DNA of 64,000 nt from Frateuria edaphi. GTDB lineage: Bacteria; Pseudomonadota; Gammaproteobacteria; Xanthomonadales; Rhodanobacteraceae. This document shows, in pieces, positions 28,482 through 36,258 of the stretch; the stretch's first letter is position 1; each line of letters starts with the position of its first letter. The position numbers were made by a program, and so were the translations under genes. Under the pieces are notes generated by a model that saw nothing but the letters and a program-made list of their open reading frames with translations, did not search any database and was not told the DNA's origin. The DNA is taken from NCBI RefSeq assembly GCF_021117405.1, contig NZ_CP088251.1, positions 3,209,001 through 3,273,000 on the forward strand, read 5' to 3'.

Positions 28482-29656
28482 TGCGCCGACCCGCCCCTCG
28501 TGCCCTCGCCCTCCTGTTGACCGTTGTCGCGCTGGCTGCTGCCGTGCCGGCGATGGCACAGCAATCCTCGCTCCACAAGCAGGCTCAGGCCAAACAGCAA
28601 CTGGCCGAACTGCGCAGCAGGATGGAAGCCCTCGCCCGCGAGCAGGCACAGACCGCCGCTCGTCGCGACAGTGCCAACGCCGAACTCGCCCGCCAGGCCA
28701 ACGCCCTGGCGGATGCCGCCCGCGCACTGCGCGAAACCGATGCCGCGCTGGCGGCCAAGCAGCAGGAGCTGGACCAGCTCCAGCAGCAGCGCGACGAACT
28801 CCAGCAGCGCCTGGCCGGCCAGCGCGCCGCCATCGCCGACCTGCTCCGCGCCACCTACACGCTCGGCCGCGGCACCGACCTGCGGCTGTTGCTGGGCGAC
28901 CAGGATCTCGCGCAGATCGCGCGCACGCTGGCCTATTCGAAATATTTCCAGCAGGACCGCGCCGCGCGCGTCGCCGCCTTGATGGGCGAGCTCAGCCATC
29001 TGCAGCAACTGGAGGCCGGAATCACGGCCGAGCAGCAGGCCTTGGCCGCCACCCGCGCCGAACGCGCGGACAAGGCCAGTACGCTGGCGAACCGGCGCGC
29101 CGCGCAGCAGAAGCTGGTGGCCCAGGCCAATGCCAAGTACAAGGACGAGACCCAGCGCCTGGCGGCGATGAAGCAGAACGCGCAATCGCTGGACCACCTG
29201 GTCGACAAGCTGCAGCGCGCCATCGACGATGCCGCGCGCGAGGCCGCCCGCAGCGATCGCGCCAGCCCCGCCGCGCCCAGCCGCGCCGGCGGCAAGGCCG
29301 ACATCCGTGGCAATCTGCCCTGGCCTGCGACCGGCCCGGTGGTGAGCTACGGCAACGGCGTGTTGATCAAGGCCGACGACGGCAGTGAAGTGCATGCCGT
29401 GGCGCGCGGCCGCGTGGTCTATGCCGCGTTCCTGCGTGGCTACGGGTTGCTGGTCATCCTCAACCATGGCGATGGCTGGTTGAGCATGTACGGCAACAAC
29501 GAAAGCCTGCTGCACAGCGTCGGCGACCAGGTCGAGGTGGGCGAGGCGATCGGCACCGCCAGCCCCACCACCGGCGTCAACACCGGCGTGTATTTCGAAC
29601 TGCGTCACAAGAACAAGCCGGTCGACCCGCGCGGCTGGCTGGCCAAGCGGCGTTGA
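28481..29656 (+). CDS. envC: Murein hydrolase activator EnvC (degenerate LytM domain)
   Basis: A 391-residue periplasmic protein with a signal peptide (ALAAAVPAMAQ, to about residue 26). A long coiled coil (about 30-250) is rich in Gln, Ala and Arg, and a C-terminal LytM/M23 domain follows (about 275-391). The LytM domain reads VVSYGNGVLIKADDGSEVHAVARGRVVYAAFLRGYGLLVILNHGDGWLSMYGN and ends VYFELRHKNKPVDPRGWL. The HxxxD and HxH zinc ligands of active M23 peptidases are not intact, as in E. coli EnvC. EnvC activates the septal amidases AmiA and AmiB rather than cutting peptidoglycan itself. The gene precedes an S41 protease by 86 bases on the same strand, the common envC-ctpA arrangement. Confidence 0.85.
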   Translation: MRRPAPRALALLLTVVALAAAVPAMAQQSSLHKQAQAKQQLAELRSRMEALAREQAQTAARRDSANAELARQANALADAARALRETDAALAAKQQELDQLQQQRDELQQRLAGQRAAIADLLRATYTLGRGTDLRLLLGDQDLAQIARTLAYSKYFQQDRAARVAALMGELSHLQQLEAGITAEQQALAATRAERADKASTLANRRAAQQKLVAQANAKYKDETQRLAAMKQNAQSLDHLVDKLQRAIDDAAREAARSDRASPAAPSRAGGKADIRGNLPWPATGPVVSYGNGVLIKADDGSEVHAVARGRVVYAAFLRGYGLLVILNHGDGWLSMYGNNESLLHSVGDQVEVGEAIGTASPTTGVNTGVYFELRHKNKPVDPRGWLAKRR

Positions 29657-29742
29657 CGCCCTTCTTTCCACGCCACCGGCTAGTTTTGGAACGACCGCGC
29701 CCCCGTGTGGTCGAAATCCGCCGGATACCCAGGAGTCTTCGC

Positions 29743-31086
29743 ATGCATCCGATCCCCCGTGCCCTGGCCTGCGCCGTGACCGCCGCGCTGGCGTTCGCGC
29801 CGCTGCACGCACAGCAGGCCCCGGCCGCCGCAGCGAGCACGGCGGTGCCAGCCAAGGCCGCCAGCGCGCCCGATCCGGTCGACCTGGACGACGTGCGCAA
29901 CTTCAGCCGCGTCTACGAAGTGATCCGCCAGGCCTATGTCGAGCCGGTCGATAACAAGACGCTGATGAAGGCGGCGATCAGCGGCATGCTGAGCGGGCTG
30001 GATCCGCACAGCGAATACCTGGACAAGCAGGGCCTGCAGCAGCTTTCCGAGGACACCACCGGCCAGTACAGCGGCCTGGGCATCGAGGTGCTGGAAGTGG
30101 ACGGCACGCTGCGCATCGTCGCGCCGATCGACGATACCCCGGCCGCGCGCGCCGGCATCAAGCCCGGCGACACCATCGTCAAGATCGATGGCAAGGCGGT
30201 CGATCCGGACAACGTGGACGACATGTTCAAGCGGCTGCGCGGCGAGCCGGGAAGCAAGGTCACGCTCTCCATCCTGCACGAGAACAGCGACCAGCCGGTC
30301 GACATGCCGCTGGTGCGCGAGCAGATCTCGGTGACCAGCGTGAAGCTGCGTGAGCTGCAGCCCGGCTACGCCTACATCCGCATCAGCCAGTTCCAGGAAG
30401 ACACCGCCGACGACCTGGAGCGCAAGTTCGCCGATTACGTGGCCAAGCACGGGCAACCCAAGGGCGCGGTGCTCGACCTGCGCTCCAACCCCGGCGGCTT
30501 GCTCACCTCGGCCGTGGCGGTCAGCGACGACTTCCTCGACGCGGGCGGTATCGTCAGCACGCGCGGACGGCTGGCCGATGCCAACATGAAATTCGATGCG
30601 CACCCGGGCGACCTGCTGCAGGGTGCTCCGATGGTGCTGCTGGCCGACAACGGCACCGCCTCGGCGGCGGAGATCGTCGCCGGCGCGCTCAAGGACGACC
30701 ATCGTGCGCTGATCGTGGGGCGGCGCACCTTCGGCAAGGGCGTGGTGCAGACCGTGCTGCCGCTGGATGCCGACCACGCGGTCAAGCTCACCACGGCGCG
30801 CTACTACACGCCCAACGGCACCTCGATCCAGGCCGAAGGCATCAAGCCGGACATCGCGCTGGCCGAGCTCACCGTCAACCAGGCCGACAGCGAGCCGGAG
30901 CTGATCAGTTCCGAAGCCGATCTCAAGCATCACCTGGCCAACGAGAACACCGCCGCCGCGCAGGACATCGACAACGACGGCAGCGCGGACAATGCCAAGC
31001 TCGCCACCCAGGACTACACGCTGGCGCAGGCGTTGAACATCCTCAAGGGGCTGGCGCTGGGGCATCGGCCCGACGCCGTGCAGTAA
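29743..31086 (+). CDS. S41 C-terminal processing peptidase (CtpA-like)
   Basis: A 447-residue secreted serine protease. The signal peptide ends near residue 24 (APLHAQ). A PDZ domain (about 105-190, GQYSGLGIEVLEVDGTLRIVAPIDDTPAARAGIKPGDTIVKIDG) is followed by the S41 catalytic core. The nucleophilic Ser lies in NGTASAAEIVAGALKD and the general-base Lys in RTFGKGVVQTVLPL; RSNPGGLL forms the oxyanion region. Family members trim lipoproteins and peptidoglycan hydrolases in the periplasm. An AGGAG ribosome site lies just before the ATG. It is probably cotranscribed with the envC-like gene and shares a bidirectional hairpin with the convergent tat genes. Confidence 0.9.
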   Translation: MHPIPRALACAVTAALAFAPLHAQQAPAAAASTAVPAKAASAPDPVDLDDVRNFSRVYEVIRQAYVEPVDNKTLMKAAISGMLSGLDPHSEYLDKQGLQQLSEDTTGQYSGLGIEVLEVDGTLRIVAPIDDTPAARAGIKPGDTIVKIDGKAVDPDNVDDMFKRLRGEPGSKVTLSILHENSDQPVDMPLVREQISVTSVKLRELQPGYAYIRISQFQEDTADDLERKFADYVAKHGQPKGAVLDLRSNPGGLLTSAVAVSDDFLDAGGIVSTRGRLADANMKFDAHPGDLLQGAPMVLLADNGTASAAEIVAGALKDDHRALIVGRRTFGKGVVQTVLPLDADHAVKLTTARYYTPNGTSIQAEGIKPDIALAELTVNQADSEPELISSEADLKHHLANENTAAAQDIDNDGSADNAKLATQDYTLAQALNILKGLALGHRPDAVQ

Positions 31087-31093
31087 CCGCCCT

Positions 31094-31122
31094 GCTCCCT
31101 TTCCCCGACGGGGAGAGGGAGC
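31094..31122. terminator. Hairpin between convergent ctpA-like and tatC genes
   Basis: A 13-base stem (GCTCCCTTTCCCC with GGGGAGAGGGAGC, one G-T pair) has a three-base loop. Its position between two convergent stop codons, 8 bases after one and about 10 before the other, suggests a bidirectional terminator. Its core resembles the hairpin at 22198-22219, so it may be a repeat put to this use. Confidence 0.65.
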
Positions 31123-31132
31123 AGACATCGCG

Positions 31133-31891
31133 CTATTCGGAAGCCTCGTCGCGCGGCTTGACCAGCCAGCGCACCGCCAGCACGCCCAGCTCGTAGAGCA
31201 GGCACATCGGCACGGCCAGCATGATCATCGAGGTGATGTCCGGCGGCGTGATCACCGCGGCGATCGCGAAGGCGCCCACGATGGTGTAGCGGCGCACGCT
31301 GCGCAGCTTGGCCACGTCCACCACACCGACCGCGGCCAGGATCACCACCGCGACCGGGACCTCGAAGCACAGGCCGAAGGCGAAGAACATCAGCATCACG
31401 AAGTCGAGGTAATGCGTGATGTCGGTCATCATCTCCACGCCCACCGGCGTCACCGCGGTGAGGAAGCGGAACGCCGCCGGCAACACCAGGAAATAGGCGA
31501 ACGCACACCCGACGTAGAACAGCACCAGCGCCGCCAGCAGCAGCGGTCGCGCAAGCCGCTTCTCGTGCTTGTACAGGCCGGGGCTGACGAACGCCCACAG
31601 CTGGTAGAGGATCACCGGCATGCTGATGAACAGCGCGGTGTAGAAGGCCAGCTTCAACGGGGTAATGAAGGGGCTGGCCACCTCGGTGGCGATCAGGTGC
31701 GCGCCCCGCGGCAGGTGAGCCACCAGCGGCGCGGCCAGCAGCGTGTAGAGCCGGTTGGCGAAGGGAATCAGCGCCAGCAGCACGATCAACACCATCGCGC
31801 AGGCCTTGAGCAGGCGCGAGCGCAGTTCGATCAGGTGCGAAAACAGGCCCTGCTGCAGGTCGACCTGCGGCTCGGGCTCAGGCGATGCCAT
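31133..31891 (-). CDS. tatC: Twin-arginine translocase subunit TatC
   Basis: A 252-residue polytopic protein with six helices. It binds the twin-arginine signal peptide and forms the core of the Tat exporter for folded proteins. Family marks are LFSHLIELRSRLLKAC near the start, the periplasmic PxxEMMTD-like segment around GVEMMTDITHYLDFVMLMFFAFGLCFEVPV and RRYTIVGAFAIAAVITPPD near residue 200. The gene is the last of tatABC, and its start overlaps the end of tatB by 14 bases. A hairpin follows the stop. Confidence 0.95.
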   Translation of the reverse strand: MASPEPEPQVDLQQGLFSHLIELRSRLLKACAMVLIVLLALIPFANRLYTLLAAPLVAHLPRGAHLIATEVASPFITPLKLAFYTALFISMPVILYQLWAFVSPGLYKHEKRLARPLLLAALVLFYVGCAFAYFLVLPAAFRFLTAVTPVGVEMMTDITHYLDFVMLMFFAFGLCFEVPVAVVILAAVGVVDVAKLRSVRRYTIVGAFAIAAVITPPDITSMIMLAVPMCLLYELGVLAVRWLVKPRDEASE

Positions 31892-32330
31892 GCGGATGTT
31901 CCTTCACCGGGGCGTGCTCCGGGTCGTCGGCGAACAGGTCGCCGGTACGTGTGTCGCGCTCGGGTGGCGGCTCGTCGTCACCGTCCGTGGCCTCCCCGGA
32001 CAACCGGGCGTGTGCGAGCTCCGGTTCGGGCTCGGTGGCCGGAACCGGCGCGGCCGTCACCGAACCGACCGCCGCGCGCACTTCACGCGCGGTGGCGTTC
32101 ATCTGCGCCTGCGCGGCTTCGGCACGCGCGGCGGCCTCGCGGGCGGTGCGCTTGATCTCCTCGATCTCCAGCTCGCGCTCGACCTCGGTACGCACGCTGT
32201 CCCAGGTGTTGCGCACGCGGCGTATCAACGCGCCGGCGGTGCGCGCCGCGCCGGGAAGCTTTTCCGGGCCGAGCACCAGCAGCGCAATAAGCGCCAGCAG
32301 CAGCATCTTGCCGAAGCTGATCTCGATCAT
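31878..32330 (-). CDS. tatB: Twin-arginine translocase subunit TatB
   Basis: A 150-residue protein. The short N-terminal membrane helix IEISFGKMLLLALIALLVLGPEKLP is the TatB signature, including the conserved Glu and the GPEKLP hinge. An amphipathic helix follows (ARTAGALIRRVRNTWDSVRTEVEREL), and then an acidic, Pro-rich tail of about 70 residues. TatB joins TatC to form the signal-peptide receptor. It lies 18 bases after tatA and overlaps tatC, so the three genes form one operon. Confidence 0.93.
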   Translation of the reverse strand: MIEISFGKMLLLALIALLVLGPEKLPGAARTAGALIRRVRNTWDSVRTEVERELEIEEIKRTAREAAARAEAAQAQMNATAREVRAAVGSVTAAPVPATEPEPELAHARLSGEATDGDDEPPPERDTRTGDLFADDPEHAPVKEHPHGIA

Positions 32331-32348
32331 CGCCGCGCCACCGCGCGC

Positions 32349-32594
32349 TTACTTGGTTTCGCTGGTGTCGCGCGCCTTGCTGGCGGTGGCGTCCGCGGCC
32401 GGCGGGTCGGCGCGCAGCTGCTCCTGCGCCTTGCGCTTGGCCTCTTCCTCATCGTCCTCGCCCTGCATGGCTTTCTTGAAGCCGCGCACGGCGTTGCCCA
32501 GATCCGGGCCCATCTTCGCCAGCTTGCCGGTGCCGAAGATCACCAACACCACGACGAGCAGGATGATCCAATGCCAAAAACTGTCCAGACCCAT
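32349..32594 (-). CDS. tatA: Twin-arginine translocase subunit TatA
   Basis: An 81-residue protein with the TatA plan. The N-terminal membrane helix (FWHWIILLVVVLVIFGTGKL), the FGTGKL hinge and the amphipathic helix GPDLGNAVRGFKKAM are followed by a charged, flexible tail. TatA oligomerises to form the pore during transport. It is the first gene of tatABC. The 67-base gap upstream, to the SYLF gene, probably holds the operon promoter, but no clear hexamers stand out. Confidence 0.94.
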   Translation of the reverse strand: MGLDSFWHWIILLVVVLVIFGTGKLAKMGPDLGNAVRGFKKAMQGEDDEEEAKRKAQEQLRADPPAADATASKARDTSETK

Positions 32595-32661
32595 GACTTC
32601 AAACCTCTGACGGACTGTGCCGAAAACCGTTGGGGTTGCCAGCGCTATGCCAGCAACGGGA

Positions 32662-33348
32662 TCAACGCGCAGTGTACTCCTCGAGCTGGTCGCGGAAGTC
32701 CACGACCGGGCCCGGCACGTTGGCGACGCCGCCTTCGAAGATGCGCCGCGGCGTGATGCCGGAGCCGTACACGGCCTCGTTGGCGTCGTAGTCGATACGC
32801 AGCACCGAGCCGTCCAGCGCCACGCCGGCGAACAGGCCGCGCGAGCGCGAGTAGGAATAAATCTCCGCCTTCATCTGCGCGTCGGTGGCTGCGCTGGCGG
32901 TGCGGCCCACCGGGCCGGCCGCGGCGGCGGCATCGGCGCCGAGGGTGAACTTGCCGTTGACGATCGAGTCCACGCCGCGCTGGGTGCGGAACACCAGCAC
33001 CACGTCGGTCGAGGACACGCCCGCCTGGAAGCCCACGCTGCCGCCGGTGAGGGTGATGAAGCTGGGATTGGACCAGGTGCCGTCCGCACTGCGTACCGAG
33101 ATCAGCCCTTCGCCGCGGCGGCCGCCGAAGATGAAGCCGGCCTTGACCATGTCGGGGATCACCGCGATCGCCTTGGCGTTGCCCAGCAGGTCGTTCGGGA
33201 TCGCCTTGTCCGGCGCCTGCATGATCTCGTGCAGCACGCGCACCGCGTTCTGCGCGCGCACCAGCGGCGGGTCCTCCGCGTGGGCGGCCATCGCCGGCAG
33301 CAGCAGGGTCAATGCGATCAGCGAGCTACGACGCAATGCCTTGAACAT
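32662..33348 (-). CDS. SYLF (Ysc84-type) lipid-binding domain protein
   Basis: A 228-residue protein with a signal peptide (ALTLLLPAMAAHA, to about residue 22) and a SYLF domain spanning the rest. Family segments are NAKAIAVIPDMVKAGFIFGGRRGEGLISVR, the WSNPSFITLTGGSVGFQAGVSSTDVVLVF block and the end SRGLFAGVALDGSVLRIDYDAN. SYLF domains bind phosphoinositides in eukaryotes; bacterial versions are periplasmic and of unknown role. The ATG at 33348 has an excellent AAGGAG ribosome site. The gene is upstream of tatA on the same strand. Confidence 0.85.
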   Translation of the reverse strand: MFKALRRSSLIALTLLLPAMAAHAEDPPLVRAQNAVRVLHEIMQAPDKAIPNDLLGNAKAIAVIPDMVKAGFIFGGRRGEGLISVRSADGTWSNPSFITLTGGSVGFQAGVSSTDVVLVFRTQRGVDSIVNGKFTLGADAAAAAGPVGRTASAATDAQMKAEIYSYSRSRGLFAGVALDGSVLRIDYDANEAVYGSGITPRRIFEGGVANVPGPVVDFRDQLEEYTAR

Positions 33349-33454
33349 GGAGAACTCCTTGCGCAGGGAAAACGGGGGGTGCGGCAACGGTGCCCGGGGG
33401 CGCGTCCGGCGGCTTGTGGCAGACTCCACCGCCTGCACGCCGCCGACGCCTTCG

Positions 33455-34495
33455 ATGCCACAGCGCGACCACTATACCGGCCCTTCAGACCACGCCCCTG
33501 ACCGGAACGTTCAGCCGGGTGCGATCGGCGTGCTGCTGGTCAACCTCGGCACGCCGGAGGCGCCGACGGCGCGTGCGCTCAGGCCCTACCTGGCCGAGTT
33601 CCTCTCCGACCGCCGCGTGATCGATTACCCGCGCTGGCTGTGGTGGCCGATCCTCCGGGTGATCCTGGCGATCCGTCCGCGCCGCTCCGCGCATGCCTAT
33701 GCGCGGATCTGGACCGAGGCCGGCTCGCCGCTGCGCGTGCTGAGCGAAACGCTGGCCATCGCGTTGCAGGCGGAGCTCGGCGACCAGGCGCGTGTCGCGC
33801 TGGCGATGCGCTACGGCGCACCGTCCGTCGCGACCAAGATCGCCGAACTGCAGGCTGCCGGGGTGCGCCGGTTGCTGGTGCTTCCGCTGTATCCACAGTA
33901 TTCGGCCACCTCCACCGGCTCGGTGATCGACGCGGTGGCCGACACGCTCAAGCAGCTGCGCTGGCCGCCTGAGCTGCGGGTGGTCAACGACTACCACGAG
34001 GACCCGGCGCACATCGACGCGCTGGCCACGCGTATCGAACGCTGGTGGGAAGCCAATGGCCGCGGCGAGAAGCTGCTGCTGTCCTTCCACGGCATTCCCG
34101 AGCGCTACGTGCGCCTGGGCGATCCCTACCTCGCCCAGTGCCAGGCCACGACGGCGCGGCTGCGCGCGCGACTGGGACTGGACGAAACGCAGCTGCTGCT
34201 GAGCTTCCAGTCGCGCGTGGGCCGCGAGCCGTGGCTGCAGCCCTACACCGATGCCACCGTGCGCCAGCTCGCCGGCGAGGGCGTCAAACGCCTGGACGTG
34301 GCCTGCCCCGGGTTCGCGGTGGATTGCCTGGAGACGCTGGAGGAAATCGCCATGCAGAACCGCGATTTCTTCACCGCCGCCGGTGGGCAGGAGCTTCGCT
34401 ACATCCCCGCGCTCAACGATTCGCCCGAGCAGGTGGCGAGCCTGGCGGCGCTCATCCGCCGGCATGCACAGGGTTGGCCGGGTTTCACTTCCTAG
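33455..34495 (+). CDS. hemH: Ferrochelatase HemH
   Basis: A 346-residue enzyme that inserts ferrous iron into protoporphyrin IX, the last step of protoheme synthesis. Typical blocks are GVLLVNLGTPEAPTARALRPYLAEFLSDRRVID at the start, RYGAPSVATKIAELQAAGVRRLLVLPLYPQYSATSTGS, the catalytic His in LLSFHGIPERYVRLGDPY and the distal Glu in VDCLETLEEI. The protoheme it makes feeds the CtaB and CtaA enzymes encoded at the end of the window. The ATG at 33455 opens with MPQRDHYTGPSD; an upstream frame exists but lacks similarity. It converges with the VanZ gene. Confidence 0.95.
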   Translation: MPQRDHYTGPSDHAPDRNVQPGAIGVLLVNLGTPEAPTARALRPYLAEFLSDRRVIDYPRWLWWPILRVILAIRPRRSAHAYARIWTEAGSPLRVLSETLAIALQAELGDQARVALAMRYGAPSVATKIAELQAAGVRRLLVLPLYPQYSATSTGSVIDAVADTLKQLRWPPELRVVNDYHEDPAHIDALATRIERWWEANGRGEKLLLSFHGIPERYVRLGDPYLAQCQATTARLRARLGLDETQLLLSFQSRVGREPWLQPYTDATVRQLAGEGVKRLDVACPGFAVDCLETLEEIAMQNRDFFTAAGGQELRYIPALNDSPEQVASLAALIRRHAQGWPGFTS

Positions 34496-34558
34496 CGTTC
34501 GGCGACGGTCTGGTGCACCTGTCCATGCTTTCCCGGCGAACGGGGGAGGTTCGACGCA

Positions 34559-34990
34559 TCACCGTTGCGCCTGCTGCATGCCAAGCCCGCGCTCGACGCG
34601 CGCGAGCACGCCGGCCAGCGGCGTGCGCAGCAGCAGCGCGCCCAGGGCCAGCCCCAGCGCATCGGCCGCCAGGTCCCACACGCTCGCGTCCTTGGGGTTG
34701 TGGGGCCACTGCGCCAGCTCGATCAGCAAGCCGAACAGCAGGCAGGCGGCCGCCACGCCCAGGCGAGGGCGCGGCCGGTGATAGAGGTTGCCCCACCAGC
34801 CCATCAACGCCGCGAAGGCGACCATGTGCAGCAGCTTGTCGCCTTCGGGCAGGGCCAGCGCCATGGCGGTGAGATGGCGCGTCGCCGGCAGCAGCGCGAT
34901 GGCCGCCACGGCAACCATCAGCAGAACGCCGAGCACGGCCCAGCCGCGATGCCAGCGCAGGGGCGCCGCCTCCCTCACCAGTGCGTTCAC
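34559..34990 (-). CDS. VanZ family membrane protein
   Basis: A 143-residue inner-membrane protein with about four helices. VanZ family marks are LPEGDKLLHMVAFAALMGWWG (helix 2) and LLFGLLIELAQWPHNPKDASVWDLAADALGLALGALL (helices 3 and 4). VanZ was first described beside glycopeptide-resistance genes, but most homologues are stand-alone and of unknown function. No vanHAX genes are present, so resistance should not be inferred. Translation starts at GTG (34990) overlapping the stop of the upstream methyltransferase by four bases (GTGA). Confidence 0.82.
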   Translation of the reverse strand: MNALVREAAPLRWHRGWAVLGVLLMVAVAAIALLPATRHLTAMALALPEGDKLLHMVAFAALMGWWGNLYHRPRPRLGVAAACLLFGLLIELAQWPHNPKDASVWDLAADALGLALGALLLRTPLAGVLARVERGLGMQQAQR

Positions 34991-36180
34991 AGCCGTCCGC
35001 CCTGGTCCGCGGCGAGCAGTTCGGCGGCCAACGGCAGGGCGGGCAATCCGCGTGCGAACAGCATGGCCTGGAAGCGCTCGCCCATCTGTTCGGGCATGGT
35101 CAGCCGGCGCACTTCCTGCGCCAGGCGGTGGCGGGCGAAGTCGTCGCCGGCCTGCGCGTGTACATGCTCGAAGGCCGACTGCAGGCCACTGGCCAGCAGG
35201 AACTGCGCCTGCGGCAGATACGCCGCCACCCCGAAGCCGGCGCTGTTGCCGGCCTCGGCCAGCGCAGTGAAATCGACCGACGCGGTCAGGTCGTTCAGGC
35301 CCGGGAAATGGAACGGATCGCCGTGCGCGTGGTGGCGGTAGTGCGCCATCAGCGTGCCGTCGCTGCGTTCGGGCAGGTAGTACTCGCGGCGCACGTAACC
35401 GTAGTCGATGAACAGCATCAGCCCCATCTCCAGCGTGCCGGCGACCGCCTGCACCCAGTACGGAAGCTGCGGCAGCACTTCGGAGCGGTAGCCGTCCTCG
35501 AAAGGCTGCCCCAGGTCGCGTTCCAGGTGGCGCACGGCGCCGGCGACCAGGGCATCGGCCGGACGGTCGGTGCGCATCAGGCGACCCTCGCCATCCAGCG
35601 CGACGTGTTCCTCGTAGACCTCGCCGGCGCGCAGGGTGAAGCGTGTGGTCGGCAGCGCGTCGACCACCTCGTTGGCGAACAGCACGCCGCGCCAAGCTTC
35701 CTCGGGCGGGCGGTCGAGCCACGCCACGCGCGCGTTGATTTCCGCCGGCAGCTCGGCGGCGAGGCGTTCGCGCTGGCGCTCGCGCAGGTCGGCGCTGGGC
35801 TCCAGGATCAGGTAGCGGCGCGGCAGGGTGCCGGCCTCGGCGAAGGCGGGCAGCACGGCTTCGGCAAAGGCGCCGCTGCCGCCACCGAGCTCCAGGAAGT
35901 CAGCCTGCTCGCCCAGCATCGCCAGCACCGGCTGCACCGCGTTGGCGACGCAGCGCGCGAACAGGTTGCCCAGTTCCGGCGCAGTGACGAAATCGCCTGC
36001 CTCGCCGAACTTGGTTTTGCCGGCGCTGTAGTAACCCAGGCCCGGCGCGTACAGGCAGCGCTCCATGTACTGGGCGAACGGCATCGGCCCGTGCGAGGCG
36101 ATCTGCTCGCGCAGGAGTTGCAGCAGGCGGTCGGAGTGCGCGCGCTCGTCGGCGCCGGGATCGGGAAGTCGTGAGGCCAT
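34987..36180 (-). CDS. MidA/NDUFAF7-like SAM-dependent methyltransferase
   Basis: A 397-residue methyltransferase of the DUF185 (MidA, NDUFAF7) family. Signatures are PMPFAQYMERCLYAPGLGYYSAGKTKFGEAGDFVTAPELGNLFARC at the N-terminus, the SAM-binding FLELGGGSGAFAEAVL and WLDRPPEEAWRGVLFANEVVDALPTTRF. The C-terminal part includes MLFIDYGYVRREYYLPERSDGTLMAHYRHHAHGDP. The mitochondrial relative methylates an arginine of complex I subunit NDUFS2; the bacterial substrate is not known. It overlaps the VanZ gene by four bases, so the two are translated together. Confidence 0.85.
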   Translation of the reverse strand: MASRLPDPGADERAHSDRLLQLLREQIASHGPMPFAQYMERCLYAPGLGYYSAGKTKFGEAGDFVTAPELGNLFARCVANAVQPVLAMLGEQADFLELGGGSGAFAEAVLPAFAEAGTLPRRYLILEPSADLRERQRERLAAELPAEINARVAWLDRPPEEAWRGVLFANEVVDALPTTRFTLRAGEVYEEHVALDGEGRLMRTDRPADALVAGAVRHLERDLGQPFEDGYRSEVLPQLPYWVQAVAGTLEMGLMLFIDYGYVRREYYLPERSDGTLMAHYRHHAHGDPFHFPGLNDLTASVDFTALAEAGNSAGFGVAAYLPQAQFLLASGLQSAFEHVHAQAGDDFARHRLAQEVRRLTMPEQMGERFQAMLFARGLPALPLAAELLAADQGGRL

Positions 36181-36258
36181 GCGGTCAGGTGCTTGGGTGA
36201 AACCGGGAGGGTAGCCGATGCCATGTCAGTCCAGCGGCAACGCGCGCCGTAGGGGCGG

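Noticed and set aside
28304-29812. N-terminal extension of the 26198-28303 TonB receptor to 29812
   Set aside because: The extension is antisense to envC and has no similarity to receptors. The ATG at 28303 gives a clean signal peptide.
34559-34990. Glycopeptide resistance locus suggested by the VanZ homologue
   Set aside because: No vanH, vanA, vanX or vanRS genes are near. Isolated VanZ proteins are common and not evidence of resistance.
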